Shown: piece after piece, positions 36,056 to 44,447 of the stretch
Layout of the letters: every line of letters starts with the position of its first letter
How positions within the stretch are numbered: position 1 is the first letter of the stretch
Program-made: the position numbers and the translations under genes
From: Acidimicrobiales bacterium
GTDB taxonomy: Bacteria > Actinomycetota > Acidimicrobiia > Acidimicrobiales > JAHWLA01
DNA: 64,000 bases
NCBI GenBank assembly: GCA_035536915.1
Contig: DATLNE010000044.1
Span: forward strand, 186,001 to 250,000
Direction: 5' to 3'
The notes under the pieces: generated by a model
Database searches by the model: none
What the model was told of the DNA's origin: nothing
The model's input: the letters and a program-made list of their open reading frames with translations, nothing else

Positions 36056-37753
36056 GTGGTCACTGTCACCTCTGTGGACTCGGCGCTGGCCAGCATCGCC
36101 ATGGGCGCCCGAGCAGGTCAGCTCGAAGGCGACGCGCTTGAGTTCAAGCAGCCGGTGCGTGACCCGAAGGAAACGCTGCGTCTCCTGGCCGATGCCGCCG
36201 TTTGCTTCGCCAACGCGCGGGGCGGCGACATCGTGCTCGGGGTCGACGACAAAGCAAGCGGCCCCGATGCGTTCGTCGACGTCCCGCGTGATCTCGGCGT
36301 CGACATCGTCCGGAAGGGGATCTTCGACCGAACCCGGCCGAGCCTGACGTGCTTCGTCGTGGAGCGCCAAGAGCACGGGCGAAGGCTGATGGTCATCTCT
36401 GTACCCCCCGCCGTCGGCACGTGCTCGAACTCCGCGGGCCTCGCCACGAGGAGAATGGGTACCGAGTGTCTGCCGTTCACCCCGGACCAACAGCGAGAGG
36501 TGCTGGCATCCCGGGGACTCATCGACTGGACTGCCGAGGCGACGACGGTCCGGTTCGACGAGCTAGCGGCCCTCGAGATCGAGCGTCTTCGCCAGCTACT
36601 TCGCCGAGCGGGTCGACAGGATCTGGCATCCCTCGCCACCACGCAGCTGCTGACGGATCTCCGGCTCGTCGCTGGTGAAGATACGGTGAACCGAGCCGGA
36701 GCACTGCTGCTCGCCCCTCCCGAACGCCTGGCGATCGAACTACCCGAGTACGGCTACTCATATCAGTACCGAGCGACCTCGGGCGCCGAGGCAAGCTACC
36801 GGCTCCGGGGACGTGACCCAATGTTGGCGGCGATTGAACTCCTCATCGATGCCGTTGGACGACGCAGCTATATCGAACCTTTCAACTTGCCCGGAGGGGT
36901 GCAGCTGTCGCTGTCGGACTATCCAATCGATGCCGTTCGTGAGTTGATAGTCAACGGGTTGATCCACCGGTCGTACGAAACCCATGGCACGGTCGACATC
37001 GAGCACACGGGCGATCAGCTGACGATTTCAAGTCCGGGAGGGTTCGTAGCAGGTGTCTCGCCGGACAACATTCTCACGTACCCGTCGACCCCGAGAAACC
37101 GTTTGCTGACGGAAACGGTCGCTCTCCTGCAGCTGGCTGAACGGACGGGCCAAGGAATCGACCGGGCGTACCGCGAGATGTTGCGCAACGGGAAGGAACC
37201 GCCCACCTTCCGAACGGAGCAACTACTCGTGCAGGCCACGCTGGCGGGTGGTACGGGCAACAAGTCCTTCGTGCGCTACATCACCGAGCTTCCCGAGGCG
37301 CTCGCTCGAGACGTCGAAGTGTTGCTCGCGCTATCTGTCCTGAGGCGGAAACGAACGGTCGATGCTCTGGCGTTGGCTGAAACGATCCAGCGTTCGCCGG
37401 CAGAGGCGCAGCGCGTCCTCCAGCGCATGACCGAGGCTCGAATCACGGAACCAACTCGGCGAACTGCACAACATCCGACTCCGACCTATCGCCTTCGCTC
37501 AGAGGCCGTAGCGGGGCTGGCCCGCGCACTCGCGTACCGCCGACGTCAGATCGATGCTTCGGACGACAAGGTTCTCGAGCACATTCGCGAGTACGGCTTC
37601 ATCACCAACAAGACGGTCCAGCGGATGTTCGACATCGACGTGTACAGAGCGCGCAACCTGCTCGCGGACATGCGCGCCCGCCGGCTCATCGCGAAGATTG
37701 GCGATGCTCGAGGCGGTCCCGGAGTGCGATACGGCTTTCCCGAGGAAACATGA
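36056..37753 (+). CDS. Schlafen/AlbA_2-domain ATP-binding protein
   Basis: A 565-residue protein. N-terminal AlbA_2 (Schlafen-type nucleic-acid binding) domain about 20-145: EGDALEFKQPVRDPKETLRLLADAAVCFANARGG. A GHKL ATPase-like domain at about 260-370 carries AVRELIVNGLIHRSY and a short GGF loop. A C-terminal winged HTH ends the protein. This architecture is common in accessory regions; some members are transcription regulators and others defence-linked. The GTG start is preceded by an inverted repeat. Less extreme GC use and the position after tRNA-Arg suggest acquisition. The stop overlaps the ATG of a VapC remnant. Confidence 0.85.
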   Translation: MVTVTSVDSALASIAMGARAGQLEGDALEFKQPVRDPKETLRLLADAAVCFANARGGDIVLGVDDKASGPDAFVDVPRDLGVDIVRKGIFDRTRPSLTCFVVERQEHGRRLMVISVPPAVGTCSNSAGLATRRMGTECLPFTPDQQREVLASRGLIDWTAEATTVRFDELAALEIERLRQLLRRAGRQDLASLATTQLLTDLRLVAGEDTVNRAGALLLAPPERLAIELPEYGYSYQYRATSGAEASYRLRGRDPMLAAIELLIDAVGRRSYIEPFNLPGGVQLSLSDYPIDAVRELIVNGLIHRSYETHGTVDIEHTGDQLTISSPGGFVAGVSPDNILTYPSTPRNRLLTETVALLQLAERTGQGIDRAYREMLRNGKEPPTFRTEQLLVQATLAGGTGNKSFVRYITELPEALARDVEVLLALSVLRRKRTVDALALAETIQRSPAEAQRVLQRMTEARITEPTRRTAQHPTPTYRLRSEAVAGLARALAYRRRQIDASDDKVLEHIREYGFITNKTVQRMFDIDVYRARNLLADMRARRLIAKIGDARGGPGVRYGFPEET

Positions 37754-37869
37754 TCGCCGCTACGGCCATCGCCAACGGCCTGCCCCTCTAGACCGTTAAC
37801 CCGGTGGACTTCGAAGGCATCACAGATCTCGACTTGCGCCGGATCGCCCACCCCGACGAGCGCTCGTAG
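37750..37869 (+). pseudogene. VapC-type PIN toxin remnant (C-terminal tail with internal stop)
   Basis: Forty codons in one frame read MIAATAIANGLPL-stop-TVNPVDFEGITDLDL and continue to HPDERS-stop. This is the final part of a PIN-domain VapC toxin (the IAATA...LPLxTxNxxDF motif), with TAG (37789-37791) where Tyr is expected. The front of the toxin and any VapB antitoxin are missing. It begins exactly at the end of the Schlafen gene (ATGA), so the rest was probably lost when that gene arrived. Confidence 0.7.
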
Positions 37870-37952
37870 TCCAGATCGTGCAGTCGAGCCCGTCGGCGAG
37901 CCCTGCTGAGCTGCCGACGGTAGCGGCGGTCACTGCTGTCCCGTTGGAGCGT

Positions 37953-37989
37953 TGACAGAGCGCATGCATTGAAGGCTGACTGTCTGTCA
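37953..37989. promoter_or_regulatory. Inverted repeat upstream of the TetR gene at 37989
   Basis: TGACAGA (37953-37959) and TCTGTCA (37983-37989) are perfect arms, the second touching the start codon; GCATGC lies between. TTGACA (37952-37957) could be a -35 box. A candidate autoregulatory site, weak because of the 23-bp spacing. Confidence 0.3.
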
Positions 37990-38621
37990 TGAAGTCGAAG
38001 ACGGGCAAGCCCTACTCGAGCCCACTTCGCGCCGAGCAGGCGGCGGCGACGCGGAACCGGATCGTCGACGCAGCCGTGGCGCTCCTGCAAAGCGACGACA
38101 CCGGGTTCGGAATGCAGGACGTTGCCGAGTGCGCCGGGGTGGCGGTGCGGACCGTCTATCGGGCGTTTCCGACGAAGGACGATCTGCTGGCGGGGGTGCT
38201 CGCCGCAATCAAGGAACGGTTCGAGGCGTCTGTCGGTTTGCCGCCCACGACCGCGGAGGAGCTCCATAGCGTGACGGGACCCGCCGTGCGGGCGGTGTAC
38301 GAGCTGGAGCCGCTGTACCGCGCGCTGTTCGCGACGGCGGCGGGCCGCGAATCGCACCGGCGCTCGGCCGGGGAACGGCGCGCGTTCGTCGAGGCGGCGT
38401 TCGCCGACGAGATTGCCGGCTTGAGCGACGAGCAAACCCAACGGTTCACGGCGCTCATCCATCTGGTGACCTCGTCGAGCGGCGTGCTGTTCCTCAAGGA
38501 CTACGCCGGGCTGGACCGCGACGCGGCAGCGGCGACGGTGTCGTGGGCGGTGGCGGCTCTGATCGCCGCCGTCCGCGATCCCGAGATGCGACACCGACTG
38601 GAGCCGAAGGAGGCCGAATGA
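37989..38621 (+). CDS. TetR-family transcriptional regulator
   Basis: A 210-residue regulator with an N-terminal HTH (TRNRIVDAAVALLQ ... MQDVAECAGVAVRTVYRAFPTKDDLLAGVL, about 22-70) and a helical ligand-binding domain. The ATGA overlap with the PEP-utiliser gene downstream shows co-translation, so it most likely controls that enzyme and its own promoter. Ligand unknown. Confidence 0.9.
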   Translation: MKSKTGKPYSSPLRAEQAAATRNRIVDAAVALLQSDDTGFGMQDVAECAGVAVRTVYRAFPTKDDLLAGVLAAIKERFEASVGLPPTTAEELHSVTGPAVRAVYELEPLYRALFATAAGRESHRRSAGERRAFVEAAFADEIAGLSDEQTQRFTALIHLVTSSSGVLFLKDYAGLDRDAAAATVSWAVAALIAAVRDPEMRHRLEPKEAE

Positions 38622-40315
38622 GGATCGAGTGGAAGGCGCCCGCGGGCGGGTTGTGGGAGCTGGAGAGCACCCACGTCCGGGGCGGCCAGCCCCGAGTGTT
38701 CCAGGAGCTGGCACCGACCGCGTTCCGCGACTGCTTCCGGGAGACCGCAGCCCGCTACGGGTTGCCGGTCGACTACGTCGAGGTCCGGTTCGTGAACGAC
38801 CACTGCTACGCCCGGATGCGTCCGATCGGCGCCCCCGAGCCGAAGCCCGGAAAGCCGAGCAAGGCCCCTCCGGCCTTCGTGCTCAAGGTGTTGGCTCGAG
38901 TGCATCCGGAGCTGCGGCGGCGGGCCAGGGCCGCCCGGCGGGCCATCGACGAGCAGCTGTGGAACGTCGATCGGCGGCAATGGGAGCAGCACGGGCGGGC
39001 AAGGCTGCTCGACGCCGCTCGCGCCCTGCAGTCCGAGGCAATCGAGGAGCTCGACGATGCGGCACTCGTCGACCATTTGCGCCGGGCCGCCGACCACCTC
39101 GAACGGGGTATCGGCACGCACTTCGAGCTGCTCCCGATCCACAACGTCCCCGTCGGGCGCATGCTGCTGGCGTCACGCGGCTGGGGTATCGACCCCGGCG
39201 ACGTGTTCCCGCTCTTCGCCGGAACCTCACCGGCCTCGACGGCGTCGGCCGAACACCTGGCGACGATCGCGCGAGCCCTCGACCAAGCCGGTGTGGAGCC
39301 CCACACGCTCGACGACATCCGCGCCGCCAGCCTCGAAGCCGCCGCCGCGCTCGACGCGTACCTGGCGGACTTCGGCTGGCGGGTTGTCACGCAGTACTCA
39401 CCCCGGGGGCTCGCCCTCGTCGAGCTTCCCGATGTCCTCCTGCGGGCGATCGCCGTGGCGGCCGAGAGCGCTGACCCGCCGCCCGCAGTGGACGTCAACG
39501 TGGTGCGCGACCGAGTCCCCGCCGCCGAACGGGATCGGTTCGACGAGCTGCTCGGCGACGCCCGGGCCTGTTATGGCGTGCGCGACGACAACGTCGCACT
39601 CACCTTCATGTGGCCGAGCGGACTCGTCCGGCGCGCCCTTCTCGAAGCCGGCCGACGGCTCGCCGACCGCGGGGTCCTGCGCGAGGACGCCCACGTGTTC
39701 GCCCTTGGCCAGGCCGAGATCGCCGCCGCACTCGCGGGTGACACGAGCCTCGGGGACGAAGCCGCCTCTCGCACCGCGCATATCGCCGCCGCCGAGGCGG
39801 ACGGCGCACCCGCGCAGCTCGGCGCCGACGAAGGACCCCCGCCGGACCCGAACCTCTTCCCGGCGGCGATCGCCGAGCTGCTCGCCGCCATCCTCATGGA
39901 GTTCGAGCTCGAGCAGGCGTTCAAGACCGAGCGGGTCGAGACCGCCGGCTGGACCGGCACCGGCGCCGGCGTCGGCACCGCTCCCTACACCGGCCGTGCA
40001 TGCGTCGCAGCATCCGCAGAGGAGGCCCTCGATCGCCTCCAGCCCGGCGACGTCCTCATTACCGCGCACACCACCCCAGCCTTCGAAGCGATCATGGCCG
40101 TCGCCGGCGCCTTGGTCACCGACCACGGCGGCCTCATGAGCCACGCCGCCCTCGTCTGCCGCGAACACGGCATCGCCGCTGTAGTCGGGGTTACCGCCGC
40201 CACGTCCCACATCCCCGACGGTGCCACCGTGACCGTCGACCCCACCGTCGGCCACGTCAGCATCGACAGCACCGCTCCGAAGGAGGCGACCGCCGTCCGG
40301 CACGCGGCCCGCTGA
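38618..40315 (+). CDS. PEP-utilising-enzyme mobile-domain protein lacking its ATP-grasp half
   Basis: A 565-residue protein whose last 100 residues are a phosphohistidine swivelling domain as in PEP synthase, PPDK and rifampin phosphotransferase: GDVLITAHTTPAFEAIM, TDHGGLMSHAALVCREHGIAAVVGV (catalytic His in MSHAA), then VTVDPTVGHVSI. The N-terminal 460 residues are helical and carry no ATP-grasp P-loop that I can see, resembling the middle part of rifampin-phosphotransferase-like proteins. The ATP-binding subunit must be separate, or the protein works differently. AAGGAGG is well placed before the ATG. Controlled by the coupled TetR gene by inference. Confidence 0.78.
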   Translation: MRIEWKAPAGGLWELESTHVRGGQPRVFQELAPTAFRDCFRETAARYGLPVDYVEVRFVNDHCYARMRPIGAPEPKPGKPSKAPPAFVLKVLARVHPELRRRARAARRAIDEQLWNVDRRQWEQHGRARLLDAARALQSEAIEELDDAALVDHLRRAADHLERGIGTHFELLPIHNVPVGRMLLASRGWGIDPGDVFPLFAGTSPASTASAEHLATIARALDQAGVEPHTLDDIRAASLEAAAALDAYLADFGWRVVTQYSPRGLALVELPDVLLRAIAVAAESADPPPAVDVNVVRDRVPAAERDRFDELLGDARACYGVRDDNVALTFMWPSGLVRRALLEAGRRLADRGVLREDAHVFALGQAEIAAALAGDTSLGDEAASRTAHIAAAEADGAPAQLGADEGPPPDPNLFPAAIAELLAAILMEFELEQAFKTERVETAGWTGTGAGVGTAPYTGRACVAASAEEALDRLQPGDVLITAHTTPAFEAIMAVAGALVTDHGGLMSHAALVCREHGIAAVVGVTAATSHIPDGATVTVDPTVGHVSIDSTAPKEATAVRHAAR

Positions 40316-40402
40316 CCCAACCCCGTCCAAGGGCGTGACCCTGGACCGTTCCCGTGCTCGCCCACTTCGGGCTCAAGGGAGGCCTGCCTCGGGCCGAAGG
40401 AC

Positions 40403-40418
40403 TAGTCCGAACGGACTA
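40403..40418. promoter_or_regulatory. Palindrome upstream of the secreted protease gene
   Basis: TAGTCCG-AA-CGGACTA is a perfect 16-bp palindrome, 44 bp before the TTG start at 40463. It shares the ACTAGTCC core with its left flank and resembles the arms at 31652. Probable operator; regulator unknown. Confidence 0.4.
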
Positions 40419-40462
40419 TTCCGTCGATCACCCGCCGCCTTATACGAACACGGAGCCGCAGG

Positions 40463-41242
40463 TTGTCCCCTCGGATCGTCATCGCCCTCGCTGTCGCCTC
40501 GCTGGCCCTCTTGGGGCCGGCCGCCCCCGGCGGTGCCATCGCCAACGGAAACCCCGACGGCCAGGAGCACCCGAACGTCGGTGCCCTCGTGGCCGAGTGG
40601 CGTTCGCCGGGGGTCAAGGAGGTGCTCTGCTCGGGGACGCTCGTCGCCCCGCGGGTTTTCCTGACCGCGGGCCACTGCACGTCGTACCTGGAGTCGCTCG
40701 GGATGAGCCGGGCGTGGGTCACCTTCGACAGCGCCTTCGACTCGTCATCGGTGCTCGTCGGCGGCACCCTGCACACCGACCCCGAGTACCGCCGCAGCCA
40801 GGGCGATCCCCACGACCTCGCTGTCGTGGTGCTCGATCGCGAGGTGCGCGGCGTGACGCCCGCCGAGCTGCCGGAGGCAGGAGCGTTCGACGGCGCCGAC
40901 CTGCGGGGCCGGACGTTCACGGCCGTGGGCTACGGCAAGCACGAGGCGACCAAGGACGGGGCCGGCCGGCCGACCCAGGCCGCCCCGCTGGTGCGGGAGC
41001 AGGCAACGGCGTCGCTGACCACCTCGACGGCGACGTGGCTGAAGATGTCGCAGAACGAGGCGCAGGGCTGGGGCGGGACGTGCAAGGGCGACTCGGGCGG
41101 CCCGAACTTCCTCGGCAGCTCCAACCTGCTGGCCGCCACCACCGTCACGGGCGACACGTACTGCAAGGCGACCAACGTCGCCTACCGGCTCGACACCCCC
41201 TCGGCCCGGCGTTTCCTGGGGCGCTTCGTCGCCCTGCCGTAA
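40463..41242 (+). CDS. Secreted trypsin-like serine protease
   Basis: A 259-residue S1-family protease with a signal peptide (about 1-26, ending GGAIA). The catalytic triad is His71 (TAGHC), Asp118 (HDLAVVVL) and Ser211 (CKGDSGGPNF). Cys pairs at the His loop and around the Ser loop fit S1 disulfides. No Asp-type S1-pocket assignment can be made safely by eye. TTG start; a weak GGAG lies upstream. A 17-bp tandem duplication spans its stop codon without altering the protein. Confidence 0.9.
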   Translation: MSPRIVIALAVASLALLGPAAPGGAIANGNPDGQEHPNVGALVAEWRSPGVKEVLCSGTLVAPRVFLTAGHCTSYLESLGMSRAWVTFDSAFDSSSVLVGGTLHTDPEYRRSQGDPHDLAVVVLDREVRGVTPAELPEAGAFDGADLRGRTFTAVGYGKHEATKDGAGRPTQAAPLVREQATASLTTSTATWLKMSQNEAQGWGGTCKGDSGGPNFLGSSNLLAATTVTGDTYCKATNVAYRLDTPSARRFLGRFVALP

Positions 41243-41261
41243 CGGTCGCCCTGCCGTAACG
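41228..41261 (+). repeat. 17-bp tandem duplication over the protease stop codon
   Basis: GTCGCCCTGCCGTAACG occurs at 41228-41244 and again at 41245-41261, with GTCG starting a partial third unit. The first copy encodes the last residues and stop of the protease; the second is non-coding. A recent replication slippage or assembly artefact. Confidence 0.9.
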
Positions 41262-41371
41262 GTCGGCCACACCACCGGCGGGCCCTCGGCCTGCATTTGC
41301 GAGCCCTTCACCGAAACGGTCACCGGGCCACCCGCTCGCCCGCCACACGCAGACGGGGTTGGCCGCCACGC

Positions 41372-42607
41372 TCAGGTGGTAGCGCGGGTCCGGGTGGCGC
41401 CGGCGGTGGCGTCTCGTGACTCCCCAGGCCCGTGCCAGTCGATGCACAGGACGGTGGCGTCGTCGCGAAGTCGTCCGGCGGTGGCGGCAAGGACGTTTTT
41501 CGCGAGCTCTCGGACGATCTCGCGGGGATGGCGCTGGGCGTGCTGCTGAAGCGTCGCGGGGATGTCGACGCGGGCGGCGTTCCGTTCGAGAAACCCGTCG
41601 GTGACGAGCAGGAGCCGATCACCGGGTTCGAGGCCGATGCGATGGGTGCGGTGCTGGATGTCCAGAACGCCGAGCGCCGGGTCAGAGGGCAGGTCCATCT
41701 CTGCCGCTCGCCCCTGGCGGAGCAGGAACGGCGGAGGGTGTCCGGCGTTGACGATCTCGGCCGTGCCGTCCGCGAGCCGTATCCGGAGCAGGAGGCCGGT
41801 GACGAACTGGTCGGCGTCGGCCGATTCGAGCAGCTCCCGGTTGGCTGCGCCGGCCTGCTCGGCGGGCGAGGCGATGGAGCGCCGCGTGTTGCGAAGACTG
41901 CCGACCGTGAGGGTCGCGAGCATCGCCGCGGTGGTGGAGTGGCCCATCGCGTCGGTGAGGGACGCATAGAGGTACTCGCGGTCGATGGCGTAGTCGAAGG
42001 TGTCACCGCCTACATGTGCAGCGGGCTCCAGCCACCCCGCGACGGTGAAGGGACCGCCCTCGATGGTGTACGCGGACGGGAGGAGTCGTCGTTGGATCTC
42101 GGCGGCGAGCGAGAACGGCATGTCGCGCTGGGCCCACTCGAACAAGTCCGTGTGGCGTCGGGACGCGATGAGCACGTAGGCGAGCGCATGAGCGGCCGAC
42201 TCGACGTACTCGAGGACGTCCTCGTCAGGAGCATGCGGCAGCGAGAGCTCGAGTATCCCGATGGCGTCGCCTCGCTCGGTCACGGGCACGAGCAGCTGCC
42301 AGCCGTCGGAAAGCTGCCGTACGTCGAGCTCCTGGCTGTGGAGCACCTCCTCGTGGGCCGAGCCCGCGAGGGGGAGCGACTCGGTCCGCTCGTTGCGCCC
42401 CTCTCGCGTCTTTCTCGTGTCGGCCACGTGCGCCATCCGGACGACCGCGTCTCCGCTGAAGTTCGTGATGAGGAGACTGACTGCGGTTGCGTCGAGCATC
42501 GTCGCCAACTCGCGGGCCAGGACGTCCACGGCGGCGACGGGTGGTGCGGCCTCGACCGCAGCGAGCAGGGTGCGCAGGTCGAGGCGCTGGCGTTCGGCGT
42601 CACTCAT
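41372..42607 (-). CDS. GAF-like plus SpoIIE/PP2C phosphatase
   Basis: A 411-residue soluble protein: a GAF-like sensor (about 20-170) and a C-terminal PP2C/SpoIIE domain (about 175-395) with AAHVGGDTFDYAI, SLTDAMGHSTTAAML, NAGHPPPFLL and LVTDGFLER. The metal-binding Asp residues (GGDTFD, TDAMG, RDDATVL) are present. It is presumably part of a partner-switching pathway. Adjacent ANTAR and CheB-remnant sequences suggest this was once a larger stress or chemosensory signalling cluster. ATG start. Confidence 0.88.
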   Translation of the reverse strand: MSDAERQRLDLRTLLAAVEAAPPVAAVDVLARELATMLDATAVSLLITNFSGDAVVRMAHVADTRKTREGRNERTESLPLAGSAHEEVLHSQELDVRQLSDGWQLLVPVTERGDAIGILELSLPHAPDEDVLEYVESAAHALAYVLIASRRHTDLFEWAQRDMPFSLAAEIQRRLLPSAYTIEGGPFTVAGWLEPAAHVGGDTFDYAIDREYLYASLTDAMGHSTTAAMLATLTVGSLRNTRRSIASPAEQAGAANRELLESADADQFVTGLLLRIRLADGTAEIVNAGHPPPFLLRQGRAAEMDLPSDPALGVLDIQHRTHRIGLEPGDRLLLVTDGFLERNAARVDIPATLQQHAQRHPREIVRELAKNVLAATAGRLRDDATVLCIDWHGPGESRDATAGATRTRATT

Positions 42608-42718
42608 GTCGTTGGCTCCGTCGCGGCTCGCGATACGAGACGCCGTTCGGCGTCACCAGCTCCGCCGCCGGAAACGATAATCCCCCTTCTGCCTAGTGGG
42701 GTTCCCGTTCACAAACCG

Positions 42719-42910
42719 GCTCCGACGTACGAATGTCAGCTCGGCCACCGGGTTGACGGCCGGGAGCTCACCGAGTCCGCCGACCTCAAGCTCTCCGAGG
42801 CGTTGTGGATGGCCGTTCAAGCACTCGACGGTGAAGCCGACGCCGAAGGCCAGGCCCGCCTGCTCCGGGAGTTCGCTCGCCGCCATGCGCCGAGGGTTAA
42901 TCAACGCGTA
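42719..42910 (+). pseudogene. CheB-like C-terminal fragment without a start codon
   Basis: In one forward frame, TYECQLGHRVDGRELTESAD is followed by LKLSEALWMAVQALDGEADAEG, then ARLLREFARRHA. This resembles the tail found at the C-terminus of CheB/CheB-like methylesterases (F.C..GH....L......EALW.A...L). No ATG, GTG or TTG start with a ribosome site precedes it and the catalytic domain is absent. I read it as a remnant; a chance match is possible. Confidence 0.4.
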
Positions 42911-42931
42911 GCAGGGCGACGGGCCTGCAGG

Positions 42932-43285
42932 CTACGAACGGTCCTGCTGCCCCGCGAGGTCGGCAGCGATGTCGCGCAACTTCCGGTTCTCCGCCTGGGA
43001 CTGCGCCACCAAGACCGCAAATGCTGCGTCCGGACCGCAGTGCATCGTGGACATGATCACGCCCTTGGCCCGCTCGATAACCGAGCGCGACTCCGTCGCC
43101 GTGTGCAGTCCCTCGACCTCTTTGACCAACTCGATGATCCGCTGGTCGCGCGCCAGCGCTCGCGCGTCGAGTTCGCCGATGTGCTGCTCTCGTGCCACGG
43201 CTTCGGCGTCCAGGCGCCGGATGTGGGCATTGGCCTGTTGTGCGTCGGCCTCGAGCTTCGAGATTTGGGCCTCGTTGTCGGACAC
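42932..43285 (-). CDS. ANTAR-domain RNA-binding protein
   Basis: A 117-residue protein with an N-terminal coiled coil (about 5-62, Ala/Glu/Arg-rich) and a C-terminal ANTAR domain (about 66-113: ESRSVIERAKGVIMSTMHCGPDAAFAVL). ANTAR proteins bind paired RNA hairpins and prevent transcription termination. A GAF or receiver sensor is usually fused; here only the coiled coil is present, so it may pair with another signalling protein such as the neighbouring phosphatase. GTG start. Target RNA unknown. Confidence 0.87.
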   Translation of the reverse strand: MSDNEAQISKLEADAQQANAHIRRLDAEAVAREQHIGELDARALARDQRIIELVKEVEGLHTATESRSVIERAKGVIMSTMHCGPDAAFAVLVAQSQAENRKLRDIAADLAGQQDRS

Positions 43286-43369
43286 CCCGATGGTTTACCC
43301 CAGGAATGCGGAGATGCACACGACAGAAATCCGGAGCGACGTCGGCCGGCTTACGAGGCCCGTCGAAGG

Positions 43370-44230
43370 TCACCCCTCGACGGTCACCTGGTCGCCGCGC
43401 GCAACTCGGCCGGGGACTTTGACGTCGGCATAGACGCCGACGCAGGGGTAAAGAACGCCGGTGGCGAAGGTGTCGACGGCGTTGTGCTCGGTGATGGCGC
43501 GCAGGACGTCGGGGTCGGCGGGCAGGTCGCCCTGCGGCAGTGTGGTCATGACGCATCGCGGCACGGTGAAGGTGACCGACAGGCGCACCGCTCCGATGGT
43601 CAGTTCCCGCCCCTGCCACGCCGTCTCCACAAAGCCCTCTTCGTCGGTCTTCACCACGATGTTCGGGCGGAACCGGCGGGCGTCGATGCGGCTGTCGGGC
43701 GCCGACTCCGACAGCCGCCGGAGCGTGCTCGTCGTCACGATGTGTACCGCTCCGAAGTTGAAGAAGTTGCTTCCGGCGCTCATGAATGCCCCGGCGTCGA
43801 CCAGCTCGTCGCCCTCCTCGACCCTCGACGGGATGTCGAAGTACGGGCCCGCGTCGTTCTTCAGGTCGCGCACCCAGGCCTCGTCGAACGTCGCGCCCGC
43901 CGGCGGGACGTCGGCCACCGACACGTCGCGCCCGAAGAAGTCACTCAGCATCCGCGGCAGGCCACGGTCGTCGATCGCCACCCGGGTCCCGTCGGGGAAG
44001 GCGACGGTCACCCCGTCGCCTCCCGACGCCGCCGCGAACTCGAAGATGCGGCCCCACCGGCGCGGCCGCTTCACGCTTACGACCTTGCCCGTCTCTTCGT
44101 CGACCAACGCGTACGCCCGGTCGCCGACCACGCCCGCGGCCGCCACCTCGACGGCGTCGACCTCCTCCCCGAGCATCGACTTGACCGGGTAGCGCATCAG
44201 CGCCGACACCGCCCCCACCACGTCGCTCAC
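43370..44230 (-). CDS. MOSC-domain protein (mARC/YcbX-like)
   Basis: A 286-residue protein with an N-terminal beta-barrel (MOSC_N: ALMRYPVKSMLGEEVD) and a C-terminal MOSC domain (ARRFRPNIVVKTDEEGF, VPRCVMTTLPQGDLPAD). Cys226 in VPRC matches the residue that binds molybdenum in mARC-type reductases, so it may reduce N-hydroxylated compounds or handle sulfurated cofactor. The GTG at 44230 overlaps the stop of a 27-codon upstream reading frame (GTGA). No electron-transfer domain is fused. Confidence 0.87.
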   Translation of the reverse strand: MSDVVGAVSALMRYPVKSMLGEEVDAVEVAAAGVVGDRAYALVDEETGKVVSVKRPRRWGRIFEFAAASGGDGVTVAFPDGTRVAIDDRGLPRMLSDFFGRDVSVADVPPAGATFDEAWVRDLKNDAGPYFDIPSRVEEGDELVDAGAFMSAGSNFFNFGAVHIVTTSTLRRLSESAPDSRIDARRFRPNIVVKTDEEGFVETAWQGRELTIGAVRLSVTFTVPRCVMTTLPQGDLPADPDVLRAITEHNAVDTFATGVLYPCVGVYADVKVPGRVARGDQVTVEG

Positions 44231-44310
44231 GGGCGAGCCTCGAACACCCGGTTGCACGGCGTCTCGGCCTTGGCATGGGCCGCGTGCAACTGCATCGACT
44301 CATCGGCCAT
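44227..44310 (-). CDS. Possible 27-residue upstream peptide coupled to the MOSC gene
   Basis: ATG at 44310, GGAG a few bases upstream, and a TGA that overlaps the MOSC GTG (GTGA). The peptide is MADESMQLHAAHAKAETPCN plus RVFEARP. No homology recognised. It could be a leader peptide that tunes MOSC translation, or a chance frame; its length and lack of a domain keep confidence low. Confidence 0.35.
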   Translation of the reverse strand: MADESMQLHAAHAKAETPCNRVFEARP

Positions 44311-44447
44311 CGGCTCCACGATAAGGGACGTACTGTCCCGACCGCCCCGGCGACACATAGTTGCGAAGGCGCTGTCACACTCGGGGTCGACCGTGTCTCT
44401 CATCTTGTCGACGGCGACGGTCGCCGTCCGACGGAGACGGGAGGAAC

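Noticed and set aside
42653-42904. Minus-strand 83-codon frame next to the PP2C gene
   Set aside because: No ribosome site and no recognisable features; it is antisense to the CheB-like sequence, which has the better family match.
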